A DNA stretch of 64,000 nucleotides from Augochlora pura (lineage: Eukaryota > Arthropoda > Insecta > Hymenoptera > Halictidae). The notes beneath the pieces were generated by a model, which made no database searches, was not told the origin of the DNA, and saw nothing but the letters and a program-made list of their open reading frames with translations. The stretch covers positions 34,523,214 to 34,587,213 of the forward strand of contig NC_135778.1 in the NCBI RefSeq assembly GCF_028453695.1, given 5' to 3'. The translations under genes were made by a program, and so were the position numbers. Below are positions 23,858 through 38,800 of this stretch, one piece after another; within the stretch, counting starts at the first letter, position 1, and every line of letters starts with the position of its first letter.

Positions 23858-26800
23858 CTTGGTACGTCGATAAACGCAGATGCTACACATGTGTTGTTCT
23901 CGCTTTTAGGAAACGTGGTGTGCAATAATACCGCGTTGCCGAACAATAATACAACGCACATCACCAACGACACCTGCGTTAATTGGAATTACTATTATAC
24001 GGAGTGCAAGGGTCAGGGTAACAATCCTTTCCAGGGGACGATATCGTTCGATAATATCGGTCTTGCCTGGGTCGCAATATTTCTTGTGAGTGTCCTACTT
24101 CTCTCCCTCTCTCTCTCTCTCTCTCTCTTCTATTCACCGACTCGGAGAACTATCGCTGGCCAAATTTTCGAGACGCTGCCGAGGCTTCCAAAACGGGTTT
24201 TCGCCGACCAAAAACATGTTTTGGTGCATAGTTGAGCAGCGGTGGTTCCGGTCGAGTCGTTTCGCTCGATGCAGATCGCAGATAACCTTGTACTCGCTCG
24301 AGTATTCTTATCGAGGAAGCAATTTTTCCGACTTGAAAATAGTAAGATTGACTTTGGATTTGTCGATGAAACAGTCGGCAATTTATAGAAAGACGCGCAA
24401 AATTGAGCACTAGTTAAACTTAAATAGATTTTAAAATCGTCTTGTGAAATTGAGGTTAGGTAAAATTAAAAAGTTTAGTCGATTGAATTAAACTGGAATT
24501 ATTGAAAATTAAACTTGAATTATTGAAAATTAAACTTGAATTATTGAAAATTAAACTAGAATTATTGAAAATTAAACTAGAATTATTGAAAATTAAACTT
24601 GAATTTTACTCTGCGTTGAATTGGTGTTTGCACATCCACGAAATGGGTTATCTATGACTGCATCGTTAGAGAAAATTTTTATTAAAAATATAGTACGGTT
24701 TCTTGACCTGTTAACTGGATAATTTCTTAATTTCTGTAATTTCTGTAATTTCTGTAATTTATGACAGATAAAATTAATGAAGGATAAGTCTTGGATAACA
24801 GAAAATAATTATTGGTTAATTAAGAGTCGAGTCTCGCACAGTTAACAGGTAAGATAGTTGAGGTCAATAAATTAATAACATTTTGTTGTAGGTAATTAGT
24901 CTTGAGGGATGGACAGACATAATGTATTACGTGCAAGATGCTCATTCATTCTGGGACTGGATTTATTTCGTCCTTTTAATTGTGGCAAGTTCGATCGTTG
25001 TTATTTTACGATAACCCTGCATTTTATATATTTTTAAAGCTATTTTCGAATAGCTCCGATTCGTTCGAATTTTTAGCCATAAGTTATTAAGATTTTGCTT
25101 TGCAGATTGGTTCGTTCTTCATGATTAACCTGTGCTTAGTCGTAATAGCAACTCAGTTCTCCGAAACGAAGAAGAGGGAGATGGAAAGAATGCGATTGGA
25201 GCGGGCTCGGTTCCATTCTACGTCCACCCTCGCGTCGTCGACTAATACGTCCGAGCCGACCACGTGTTACGCCGAAATTGTTAAGTAAGTATCGCGCGAA
25301 AAGCTAACATCGATTGAAAATCGATGCCGTTAACTTTACAGTCAAAGTTAATAATTCTTGAAAAACGAATGATCGACTGCTCGAGCTTTCAAACGCAAGT
25401 ATCTCGACGCTAGACGATCCTTTAGTCGTTATACTCGTTGGATTCGTCGTTTAATTCTCTACGATAATATTCACGGGCGATTAAAATGTAAAAAAAAAAT
25501 GCACCGATGACTTTGGAAATCGGTCCTTGTCAAGCTGAACTCGAGATCTCCGATTTTCGAGCACCGCGTGTCGAAAGGATTAATATCGGATAGAAGACGG
25601 GAAAAATTAGAGCGAGAAGGGCGAACGTTTGCTTTCGAACAAGTCGAATTTCCACGATCAATTGGCGCCATTTTCCGCTCTATTAGTTTGAAAAATGAGC
25701 GACGGGGCGAGGGCGCGGGAGACAGGACCGCGCGGCGGAGTATTTCAGTCACGTTTCATTTTAATCGAAGAATTTCAATACAAAGGGTCACGGGTAACGG
25801 GACGCATAGAAAATTCCATTGCACATTGCCGAGCATATCGATGCAACGCCGTGCTAAATGCGGTGTACAGAGGCGAAAAGATAAAAGGCGAAGATATCTA
25901 AAAATTGCACAGTTCCCCGTCAATGGGACAGCATAATTTTAGTAAGCCATCGATTTTCTTCGGCTTATTTTTACGCTCTCCTGGCAACGAACGCGAAGGG
26001 CTGCCCAGTTTCTTTTTCACGTGTTATTTAGATTTTTGGCTCGGACCTGGCACGATTCCTCTCCCCTCCCCACCACCCGGACATCAATCTGATAATTGCG
26101 ATTTATGTGTTTACCTTCTTCTACGGCGAAACAGCTTGGCAAGGACGAAAATCTGGCTGCGAGGGCGAGCTCGCTGGAATCGATTTTATTATACTTGCAC
26201 GGGATGCTTGCGTAGATAGTTTTCAACGATTTTCGGTTTTGTTCTATTTCCAAATGTTCCGTCATTTTTATTTCGATTAGCGCCTCATCTTTATTATTTT
26301 CATTTCCATGTTATTTCTTTCACGTTTATTTCTATTATTTCTATATAATTTCTATAATATAATTGTTCCATAATAATCTCTATACGCAATTATTTCTACA
26401 TAATTATTTCTACATAATTATTTCTACATATTTATTTCTACATAATTATTTCTTATAATATCTCCATTGTTTCTATCGCGTTATTTCCGTCCTCCTATTT
26501 TGACCAGTCCAAAATTTAACGAACTCCTAAAAAATTAAGATTCCGCCGATTCCGTAGACAATACATCAGCGCGCCTAATATAACATTTTCGAATCGATAG
26601 TCAAATAAAATGGAGCCAGCTCTCGGAATAGTTCCCAGCTGATTTTCATTCGGCCGTGTGCCACGTGTATACGTGTGTGTGTGTGTACTTCCTCCAGATA
26701 TATCGCACACCTGTGGCGGAGGGGCAAGAGGAGGCTAATGAAGAGGTACCGGCTGTATTTGTACAAAAAGCAGCAGAAACGGGAGCAGAACTTGCTGAAG

Positions 26801-29800
26801 GAACAGCAGCAGCACGGACATCCGTTTCGAGGAAGCGCGCCCACTTCTGCTTCGAATAGATTACCCGGAGGTAAGCAGACCAGACCACACTGCCGCCGAC
26901 TACCGAGCATTATTTATAGTAATGCGTCCTTATTGCACATTTTCGACCATGGAGGATCAAAGTAATGGAGTACGCAAAGCGGACTCTACCGAACATCCGT
27001 AACCACGGGATACATTCCGGAAACGATTCCTCCGCCTCTGCTCGACTGGATTTTCTTCCGGTTTCTGTCGTTTTAATCAAAATTCTAAGCTAAGATTTAG
27101 CGAACGAGTTTCCTGAGTCAAAGTAATTTTAGGTTAAGTTTTAGTGAATGAGTTCAATAATTGAAATTTTTACTGGAATTATTTTAGGTTGAAGAGAAAT
27201 TGAACTAGTTTTATCGATGTAGTTATTGATGATAGTGTTGATTTATGTTATCAAAAATAATCTATAATCGATTAATAAGAATAATAATCGTATAACATAT
27301 AGTTAATTAATAAGAATAATAATCGTATAATATATAATTGATTAATATGAATAATAATCGTATAAGATCCGCAACGTTCCGGCAAATTCTGACGGATCGG
27401 ATTTCCATGGAAAACGTAGCGACCGGTCCCATAAATTTCGCCAACCATTAGAGCTTATTGTAGCGCGTAAATAGCCGCAGTCCACTAATCAGTTACTATT
27501 TCATTGGTATCGATTAACAGATAGGAGGCTGCACCACGGTAGATGTCCTCGGCTGCTGGCGGCACTCGAGTACGCCGAGCAGCATCAGCAACAAGGAATT
27601 GGTAGCGGCGGTGGATCATTAACGGACTTCACCGCGAATAGTCCGCCGAGCCAGCCAGCGATCCTCGGCAATTCTATCGCCATAGCCAGTAATGGCGGAA
27701 GCAACGGGAACCTGGCGATCGCGCCACGAGCCAGCCCCGAAGTTTCCGAAGCGGACGTTTCCTCGAATATCTGCAACCGTTTGGGCATCCATCGGACGTC
27801 CTCGGTGTCCTGTAATGGCAGCGATAATGTCGTCTCCAACGCCACCGAGGCCAGCATACAGGTATAATGATCCGTTCGATTTACGCCACGAATCTCTTCG
27901 ACGGATATCCACGCCTGTTTGATCCGCACGATTTTTCTTCGTTTCGTCGTTCTCGTTTTTTCATGAATATTTCTTTTTACTTTTACAGGTTTTGTCAATG
28001 TGGAATGTATTGCACGAAAAAGTTGACAATTGTCCTCACATCTCATTTGTTATAACATGCGTAGCAAGACCTTTTAATTATCTCTCGCGGAAAAGAAAGA
28101 TACAAATTATCGAAGCATCGTTAACCCCTTGAGCTACGACTCCTTTTACGTTGCGTCGATTAGCACTTATTTGTTCCTTAATAGTTTTCTTAATAGGGCC
28201 AGATAATTTTTGTTTCTTGTATTGTCTTTATTTATTTTTAGATAAATTCATATTATAGAAAATAGAATAATAGCAAAATAGATAAATAGAAAAATCAATT
28301 TAATTTCGATTTAGAAGAAATTAATAATATTCAGTGGTCTGACTTCGTCACGAGTCTGACTCGTTATTATAGCGCAAGGGGTTAAGATCATATTTGCCAA
28401 GTATAAAGATTTCGCTTAGTAGATTATTGTCGTTTGTATTATCCGAGCGATTCGACTTTTCTAAGAAATGAAATACGCGTCGCTCGGCCGGAAAATTCGG
28501 TATTGGTTGAAAATGTAAAAAGCGGCGAAGACATTTTCGCTTTGTGATAGGCGAATACGTGAACCCTGCAGAGCTCACGACTGAGCTGACAGACACATGC
28601 CAATATGTGATACAGTAAATCTCTATATGTTACATAGGAAATGCTAACAGCGACTCAGACATGGATGTACGGACGATACGCGAAAAAAAAGGGGAAAAAA
28701 TGTTCCGCTCGCTTTGTAGCCGAAACAAAACGCGTAGAAATGATCCCCGAAAATATCGTAAAAATATTTTCGCGAATACATACTTCGATATGGAAGACAT
28801 ATTTTCGAAACTTTATACGCGTGTTATGTATGTATAAATCTTATATAATTGTTCCTAACGATGAAGAATATTTTTAAACGTACTTATAAATACTCCTTAT
28901 GGTGTATAATGTTTCTAAAAATTTTAATAAACATTCCTGATGATATAATATATTTCTAAAAATTTTAATAAACACGCCTGATGATATAGTATACTTCTAA
29001 AAATTTTAATAAATATCGCTAATGAGAAGGAATATTTCTAAACAATTTCACAAATGTTCCTGACCCTAAAGGATATTTAAGAAACATTTCTGTGAAGAAT
29101 ATTCTAAAACAATTATATAAATTAAAGTTTAGAATGAAATGTCGCTGTTGGCTGTCCTTTTTCAAGAAATAAACGATCGATTATAAAGTTGCACGCGTTA
29201 ACAATGTTGCAGACAAACAACGCACTGCTCAGCCCGCCGTGCATGCACTATCGAAGGAGGAGCAGCGTGATGTTCAGCGACGTGGTACTGCTACACGGTA
29301 GCTCGAGCGTTGGCAACGCTTTGCAACCGGGTACGACGGTGACACCGGGTGAACGTAACGTGTGCTCCAGCGAGAAAATGACACAGACCGGTGACGGGAA
29401 TGTCTGGTCGAGTCCTCTGGCTGATCCCATACAGGTATCTATCCTCCACTGATCCCAATAGCTGGTGAACGATCGTGCAAAGTAGCAAAGGTGCGATTTA
29501 CAAATCAAGCGAACTAGCCGATGGGAGAAACTAGCGAATGAGACAAAGTAGCAGGGAAGCGACTACCGAAGTGAACAGAGCAGCAAGGTAGCTAATGATC
29601 GATTGAACAAAGTAGCAAATTAAATAATGATCTATTGAATAAAGTAGCAAATTAAATAATGATCTATTGAACAAAGTAGCAAATTAAATAATNNNNNNNN
29701 NNNNNNNNNNNNNNNNNNNNNNNNNNNNNNNNNNNNNNNNNNNNNNNNNNNNNNNNNNNNNNNNNNNNNNNNNNNNNNNNNNNNNNNNNNNNTCCCAGAA

Positions 29801-32800
29801 ATTGTTGCAAGACGAAGACAATTTTTTCCTTTGCTAAAACGTTCTCTGCTTCGTTAATAAATTCTTAAGGAAAAATATTCTCCGATTAATCTATAGTTTT
29901 TCTTAATAATAGACTCGTTAACGAAGATGCGGAGGACAGTTTCGCGAAGGAAAAATTTGCTTGCGTTTCTCGGACACCCTATAGTGTTGAAATTCTTTTA
30001 ATTGCTACACCCTATGATTTCTTTTAATTATGTACAGTAAATAATTAAAAAAGATTGGCAGAGATTTACCCAGCAGCGATTAAAGCGTAGATAAAATAAT
30101 CTATAAGGAAGATACAGTTGCAGAGCAATTTTTTAATTCTGAGACGAGAATGTTATTAATTATTTAAGACACTCTGTGTATAATGTGACTGAGAGACAGG
30201 CACTATATTACTCGAGTTCAGGTGGCATGGCTGGTTAAGGTATTAATGCATCGATATCTACTTTGTGCAGCTATCATACGACAGTATTTAAGGAACTATA
30301 ACTCCGTGAAAAAATATCGTAGAGCAACGAGTCTACACTCATTTTGAAGCTCGTAGCTTCTACTTTCAAGCTCCGTAGCTCATTTTCTCCTAGCATAATT
30401 TGCCACAAAATAGCACGCGGAAAAGCGAACGCATATTCCGTCTGCAAACTGCCCCCTCCCCAAAGTGCAGCAAATCGAAACGTCTGTAAAAACTATAAAA
30501 AAAAATTTTTCCGTGATTAAAAGCAGAAACTTGAAAATTGGAGCTTCCCCTTCGTAACGAGCCCGAAAAAATCGATGCGCGATTTTTTGTTGGCCGCTCA
30601 ATAGTGCCTCGAATGAAATGTCCGACTGCGGTATAATCCTCGGTAAAAAAAAAATGGTGTATTATTTCAAAAAAAAAAAAAACAGCTAAAAAAATAATAC
30701 GTCAAGTTTTTGAATTCGTAGCAGCCTCGATCTTTATATCCGCGACAGAATTCGCTTCGAAGGAAATTCGGGATTTTTCGTTCGCCACATTTTTGCGAAA
30801 TACCTGCGGCAAAATCGTGGAGAATATTGTGTCATGTAACATTGCTGCAAAACGCTGAAATTGTTTGCAATTATGGACGGAATTACGGTGTAGCAGGACA
30901 CGGCGAAGCAGCGAATTTGTCTGGAGTCGTTTCCACGGTAATTAATAGATCACTGCAGCACGACCCGGCGGTGCATTTTACTCGACGCTGCACCGTCCAG
31001 CGGAGATAAGGCCGCCCGGCTCGCATTAGTCGAATTATCCCGAATCCGAGTGTAACTCGTAGCAGCCCGGCCGATATGGACCTGTTATTCGCTCCACTTT
31101 GAAGTCGAAAGAAACTTCGGGGTGTAGTTCGAGTGAAGTGAATAACAGGTTCGCGACGGCAAAGTAGTTTCCAATTACTCGGAGTCGGGGAACTTAGCCT
31201 GGTGTAAACGAGTCTTTCGGCCAACTTCAACGGCATCGATTCGGGGCTAATCTACTCCCCTTTTATTTCTTCCGTGGTTCCCACGCATCTACCGGGAATC
31301 TTTAAATAAATAAACGTGGTTATTATTCTGCAAATAAATATCATTTTAACTGAAAGTGTCAACCCTTTGCGGTCATATTAATTTATTCACAGCATAGCTG
31401 TCGTGCTGATTCTATTTCATTTTTTAATTAATTTTCGCTAAACGAACAGAAATACATGACACGCAAGATTAAGTGAGACAAATAAGACTTATTAATTCAT
31501 ACAATATATATGAAAATAATTGTATATGAAAATAAAATAAATAAATAAATAGCTGTGGTGGCTGATAAAATTAACAAAGTGAAAACAACTCGAGGAAGTA
31601 TTTATAAAAAAAAGAATACCAACTGGCAACACAGTGGCAGAGATTAAAGCGCCAAAATTCCTGGAGAAGATGAACAGGGAAGCAGACTTGTACGAAATAC
31701 AAAAACCTAACGAAGAAAAAGAGAGAGAGAGAGGGGGGGAAGAGGGAGTAGAAAGGGTAAAAAAGGACGCAGTGTCCAGCTTTCACGAGGGAAAAGAAAC
31801 CAATAAATAGAGCACGGAGGAGGCAATCTGGGATCGGAGACTATCAATGAATGATCAGGCGGAGGATCAGGGAAAAAGAAGATGGATGAAAGAGGATGGT
31901 GGCTGGCATCGAGGTCAGCAATAGAGCGTAAGAACTACAGTTGGGTAGAAGGGTAAACCAAAGCAACCGGAGCAAAATGACAAAGGGAAGAGGCCGCGAT
32001 GAATGGAAAGCAAATCGATACCGGGCAGGAGGAACAGAAACTTTGCCGGATGTACCGGACGGAAAGAGAAACATTGCAACTTTTTAAGGGAGCCTGTTAG
32101 GAGATCAAAGAAACCGGCGGAAAACGAAACGAGCTAATGACGGGTGAAAAGGATGGTTTCAGGTGGGCGCAGGTGCTAAAAGAACAAAGGGGGCGAAGAA
32201 ATGAATGAACAGGGAAGAGACTGTGTCAGAGAAACCGGGGTGTTTCGCCTAATTGGAGAATTATTAGCACTGGAGAGGTTAGGGGAAAAGTGTGTCGAAA
32301 AGTAAACACGCCGGACGAAACTGTATTATTAATAGATCAATTATTAATCGCAATAATTACGAGCAATCACTGTTGCCGCTGTTCCTAATTATACCTAGAC
32401 ATTTTTGTCACAAAATTAACAGAGAAAGATTGCTTCTCGTCGTTTAAAATTATTAAATTGTTTTTAAAAAATTAATTCCTTTCGATCAGCGCAGGTTAAA
32501 TTGTTCTTCTTGACGAATAAAGTTAGTTGTCAAATTATTTCTCTATAATGAACAACGTTAAATTGTTTTCCCTCATTGATGAACAATGTTACATTGTGTT
32601 AATAATTGTTCTCGTTTTATGGACAATAAATGAACAATATATAACAATATATAAATGAACGAGAATGAGCCGCAGGAGTCGTTCCACGATAATGACGCGA
32701 AACAGTGAAACCCGGAGAATAGTAACGGAGCATTGTGCTGGCCGAAACACCGCCGGCTGACGCAAAACCCCATTGAAAATTGATGGGGATACATGAATCC

Positions 32801-35800
32801 GCAGCACCCGAAAGGAGAGGGTGCAGGTGGATTGAAATAATTAATTCGGCAAATTCGATCAATATGGCGTCCCTTATCCGCGAGGATACACCGGCGAAGA
32901 CGGAGGGGGCGGCTTCGCCCTGTTATACGTAGCCATCGAATTGTACAGGATAACACGGATTGTTCGGCTCGAAGCAAGTACGAGGGGTTTTATTTCATTG
33001 GGTGAAGCGACCCTGAAATTCTAATGAACACGTACTACGCTGGACGGGACCTAGAACAGTGGAGGATCTAACAAGGAAACTTTCGAGCCTGTTGCATCGA
33101 GGGTCTCCTACAATTTTGCATATGCATGTGCAGATTCATTAATGCCACTGTAAAGATTCTGTTCCAATCAATTCGCTCTTACGAACAATTCATTTTTAAT
33201 GGCGTTTACAAGGAGAATTAATTCTTACAAATTATATAGAATAAATATACATTTTAAAACCTGTTAGAGATAATTAAATCACTACTATGAATTGTATTAT
33301 GCAATTTGGACATTTGGTAATTTTATATATATATACAGTCATTGTTAACGCTTTTTCTTAATGTCCGATGAAATTTTGTTTTTCATAGCACTTCGGCAAA
33401 CGGCACTGTATAAAAATGTTAGAGCATCATGTTAGAAACATCGTTTGCCTCTTGGGACAGGTGCTCGGAGCCTTTTTTTTCTGGAGCGTATGCTTTATTC
33501 AAGAATGTGCTCCTGCATTGTATAAAAAGCACTTCGTAAAATCGTTCCTTTATGCTGCTCAATTTCGAGCGTCGCATGAAATATTGATCTTCTCATCGTT
33601 CGGCAACACTTTCAAAGAGGACCGCGGATCTTTGCGCGCAACAAAGGCTCCCGGCACTAATTACCGGACAAAATAAGTGACGCGCCGCAATTTGTTTCCT
33701 CCGCGAACAATGATTTCGACAAGCTAAACAATTTATGACAAGTCGAATACTTGGGATACCGTGCTTATTGAAATTATTCAAAGTTGCGCCATTATATCTG
33801 GACGCTGCACGGTGAACTTTTAACCAGCCACAACTTTCGAAACTCGAGTACAATAATTTCACTGCGATAAAATGGAATTCTGTTTCTTCGTTTTTGATCG
33901 TTTAAATTAAAAGTTGAGAATTTATCATGCCTTTAATTAATTATCGACGCACAAGTCGCGTCAATTTTATGCAGAGTGTACTCAACGGGTGTTCTCACGA
34001 CTCGAAATTTCCTCGTGTTCATGGTTCAGGGGTTAAACGACCGCCCTTTCGCTATAATTTCTCCGTATGCAATGTCTTTTACGTCGCCATTTTCCTTTCG
34101 ATTTCTACCGGTCTTTCGCGAGGTCGCTCTCTCCGATCAGAAAACTTTATTGATTCTTCTGGAACGGAATCGATGGGAATAGCAGCAAACGCGATCGCGA
34201 ACATGTTTCGACGATGTAAAACGTGATCGAGCATAATAAAACACGAACGAATAAAACCGAACGCGATAAAACTCGGTCATCGGCGTCTGTTATGCATAAA
34301 CGAAACCGCGCGCCCGTAGAAATTGGTGCCGCAAACCGGAACAGCCTCTTTTAATTCGATGTAAATGTAATTTCGATGGTATCAAACATCGAAATGTCGC
34401 ATTCAACGTCGCAGCACAATAGTAACAACCGTGTGCACGCAAACCTGTTAACCAGCCCGTATTCATGTTCCGAGGTGGAGAGTAGCTCATTATGCGTCCG
34501 CAAGGTCGATAATGTCTCCGCCATCAAGTACCGGCAGAGAAGGGACAACGCGATAGCATCTCCGGGACTTTTTGTCACAAAAATGTCGCATAATTTACAG
34601 AAAATCACCATTAAACCGGGAACCAATAGATGCCCCGCGCTGCATCGGCAATCCTAAGTGCACGGCTACCTCGGAAATACAAGCTAAACACTCTACGAAT
34701 TTTTGTTAATTTTTCAATGAATACGCGTGATCGATTTTCGTTAATTTAAACATAATTTCCTTCTTTTCGATCGCTTCGGTTCTATCGTGCGATCATTTTG
34801 AAACGGGGCTATGGTACTTTGCGTTTGTATTTTATTTATTTCAAAATAGCATCGTAGCAATTTTCTTTCTGTTTAAATCGCTTTCAACTTTAAATTATTT
34901 TAAATTATTTTAAATTATTTTGATTAAATTATTTTACGCGAAGATGACGTGAAACTTTATTAAACCGTCTTAATTCGGAATCGCTTTAATGTTTATTAAT
35001 CAATTCCATCTTTCGACCACTTTAACCTCTATTAATGTACTGTCATATTTAAACTATTTTAAGCTCGAATAAATTACTTTGCATTTAAATCATTTGTAAC
35101 TTTATCGAAGCGTTTCGTATTTAAGCTGGGTCAAAGTTTAAAGTGAAGCTGTTGCGATTCTTTTTTTTAACAGCCGAGTTGGAAATCGGAGTCGAGAGAA
35201 TAGAAAGTCCCGATGAAACAGCCGCCCTTCAATTTTTCGATTATTCCAAACGGCGACGCGGCGTGCACGTTGCGCCGCGCGGAATAATTACACGTCGCGC
35301 GAGCCTTTTGACTGATTTTAATGATTCCGCGCGCATAGCCGATTAACTGTTCACGTAATTGCCGTCACGGGTAATTAAATTTTCGAAAGTATTAAAGGGA
35401 TTTCGAAAACGGACGTAGGAACGGCAACGCGCTCTCGCAATATTCATCGCGACAGGGCGAAAAAGTGGGAAACGTTCAACAAAATGGCGATTCTTTGAAC
35501 TGTTGTACGCCGGATGAGTTATTCATTATCTTTCCATTTCTTTCGGAAGGGCCGCGATTACATTTTGTTCCCGCCGACAATGAAACGTTTCGAACGGGGA
35601 CATTTTTTTAACCCTTTGCACTCGGAGCTATTTAACCGTAAATCTAAGATCACCTTTCTGGCTTTTAGTATTTCCATTTTATCTGAAAAACTGCAATTTT
35701 ACAGTTTTACTTCTAACAAGTTTTAAAATATAAACTTTCTTGGTATAAACATTTTCGAAGCTGATAGAACAATTTCCGTGGTGCCTCGGTGTTTCCACTC

Positions 35801-38800
35801 GAGCGCAAAGGGTTTAATAAGTTAGCCCTCCCTTTGAGGACGAGGACAAAAAATTCCGCTGAAAACCCGGATCGGTTCTCGAAGGACAGGCAACTGGACG
35901 TTCTTAAAGGACAATTAAGCCGTTCCACTAATTTTATTCGTTTTCTTGGAATAACCAGCAACGCGGCGCATACGATTAACATTCTTTCGCGTTATTGATC
36001 CCCGATTGGAGGGAAAGGTTGAAGGCCGTTACGCGGGATGAGGAATTCGTTGATTTGTTGGTCAAGGATCGTGATTTTTCATAGGGGCTGTGAAATGCGG
36101 GGTAAGAGGGCGTTTAAAAACTAAAAGCAATTCCAAGGGTTGTTCCATGAATTGCGACAGATTCGCTCGAATTATTTTCTTACGTATTTGTTATTATTTT
36201 ATACCGGGCTTATATTTATTTTATAGTAATTTTATACTGACTTTACACAAATATTCCAACCCGATAAACGAATAATAATATCTCAGCAGTTTCACGTTCG
36301 TCCTAACACAGAACGTGTAATTTACAAATAACTAATTATCGTAATCTATAAAATCCAATTAACCTCAAACAGAATCTCTAAAGATGCAACAATTTAATTA
36401 TGAAAACGACATGGAGACTGCGATTACCAGGACGCAGTATAATTAATAATTACCCAGTTATCGTTGTTTCAGCGGAAGCTTACCAAACAATGAAAAACAA
36501 GAATTTTTCATAAATTTTTAACAAGAGAGACCTTTTGAAATCGCGAGGAGAATGCGCGCACGTTAGATCGCCGATTACAAAAAAAAAGAAGATGTTACAT
36601 CACGGAGGCTTATATCGCGACAAAAGTTGCAACGAAGCTTCGCATCTGCAATATTGTTGTTGTTGCTCTCGATATCGTTGCAAGTGGTCGTTGCACATTT
36701 TGCTTTTTCTTTGAGCTTGTTGCTGCATCAACGTTTTATCCGCTCAGGATTAATTAAGACATTATTGTTCGAATATTTCTATATTGTTGTTGTTGTTGTT
36801 GTTGTTGATGTTATTGTTGTTCGTTGTTGTTGCTGCTGCTGTTCAGAACTTTTCCACACTGATATAATCGTTCGACTTGCCGCATCTGCATTAGATAGGC
36901 GAAATCACTATACTTTTTTCTGGTCCGATCGACGCTTCACTAATTTACGTATTTCAGTCTTGATCGCTTGATCCTCCGATCGCTTGATCCACACGATCGA
37001 TCGTACGCTCGAGCCTCGTGCATGGTGATTGTCGTTCCACGTTTTCCTAATTACTATGTTATTATATACATATATTATATACATATACATATATTATAGA
37101 GAGATTTTACTATATTTTCTAATTGTTACCGCTTCTGCATGCTGACATGCGTCCCCTGAGCGTTCGTTGTTGCTTCTCATTTCAAAAATATGCACACGAA
37201 TTCTTGACAACATTTACATTCCGATCATATACGTTTACTTCCGTTACACTGTAAAAAACGGCACTGCGAATATTACCAATCGGCCACGATTTTCAGCCGG
37301 TCGTTAACGAGTCGAGCAATTAACAGGGAACGATCATCGTTTGTCCGACCGCCTGGGACCGCGCGCCCCGTCGCCGCCATTTTTATTCGAAGCCCGTCGA
37401 ACCCGATGGCCAGTCGTCTTTTAGACAACGACAAATCAGCCTGCTCTTTCTGTCTTGTTACAGGAGATCTATTGACAAAAGTTCAGAAAATAAGATTAAA
37501 TATTCGTAAATAAGATTAAATATTTTTAAGAATATTAACAAATTATTCGGAATTGTTCCAAGTGATTAGAAACAGATCGATAATTCAGTTATTAAAATGG
37601 TTAAATTCGATTGATTAGAATTGATAAAAAAGGAACACGATTACTTAACAGAATCGTGGTAAATGTTAAATAGCAATTAATGTTCCATTTCGTGGATTTT
37701 ATTCCAGGAGAAATAAAAGATACAGAATTCAAAAAGCAGCTCGATTGCTTTCCGGGAAATCGCGCGTCGACACGAAGCTGTGTATCATACGCGATCGCAC
37801 GGACATTTAATTACCGCCGGTTTAATTAGAGGACTCGTTCGTGATAAAGGTCCGAAAAACATTCGATTATGGCTCGATCGAGCCAATTAAAATCGGACAA
37901 TCGGTAGCCGATACCGAAGCTTGGCGGTGGTCCCGGGCGTCGGGTACCTAATGACGAATACGTTCCATAAATAACAGAGAGTAAAAATTGATTTCGACAA
38001 TGATTGCGTTTTCTCGGGCGCGGACGAACGCGCGGTTCCCAAAAATCAACCGTTCATTTCTCGAGCCGCGCCATGCATTTTTGACAGTGTAGCACATACG
38101 GAGCGCATCGACGAGCATGCTGCGGAACCGAGGACGCGGGATTCCGCGCGAAGAGAATCACAGTATCGTCGAATTTATCAGTCTCATTCGGGATCGAATT
38201 TATCTGAAAACGTAAAACTATCTCGTAGCCGAAATTTAATTGCAGAAACGGGGATACGTTTAATTTTTTGGTTGCTGAAAAATTGAAAATTCCAATTAGA
38301 AAACTGCTCCTTTCTTAACTCGGATTCAGTATATGCAATATTATATTCAGTAATTTGATTACAAAAGAATGGCAACAATTCAAATGACATCAAAACGATT
38401 GCTAAATGTAAAAGTATTATTATAATTAATATCGACGTTAGCGAAGCTTTAAAAAATAATTGTTAAGTATACATTGAAAACAAATTTTAACGTGTGCATA
38501 TTCAAAAAGATAAGTGATAAATTAAATTTATTATCAAAGTAATAAGATCGTGGACATTTACTAATTTTCTGTTCCAGTTCAGCTCGAGTCCTCGAGTGCC
38601 TAATGTCCTGAAACGATCAGCCGACTCACTGTCGCTTCTTTCGCGCGTGATCGTTGTCGTCCTGGCATGGCAGCATGATCGGTTGCGCCGTGTATCTCGA
38701 TCCTTCCGTGTCATTTACTCAGCACCTTCGGTGTCATTTAATGCGGACGTTACTTCTACACACATCCGTTTATCTCCTCTCGACTGACTGTTTTTTTTTT

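Larger units (their letters stand above)
27862..29212 (+). other. Ca-alpha1T intron after exon 6
   Basis: Holds a TTAA-flanked MITE (28121-28385) and a 41-bp tandem array (about 28905-29035). Both bounding exons are phase 0, so a phase-0 exon could in principle be hidden, but none was seen. Confidence 0.7.

Noticed and set aside
36627..36971. 114-codon frame with poly-Val and poly-Cys runs
   Set aside because: Arises from the TTG/CTG trinucleotide repeat; no conserved features.
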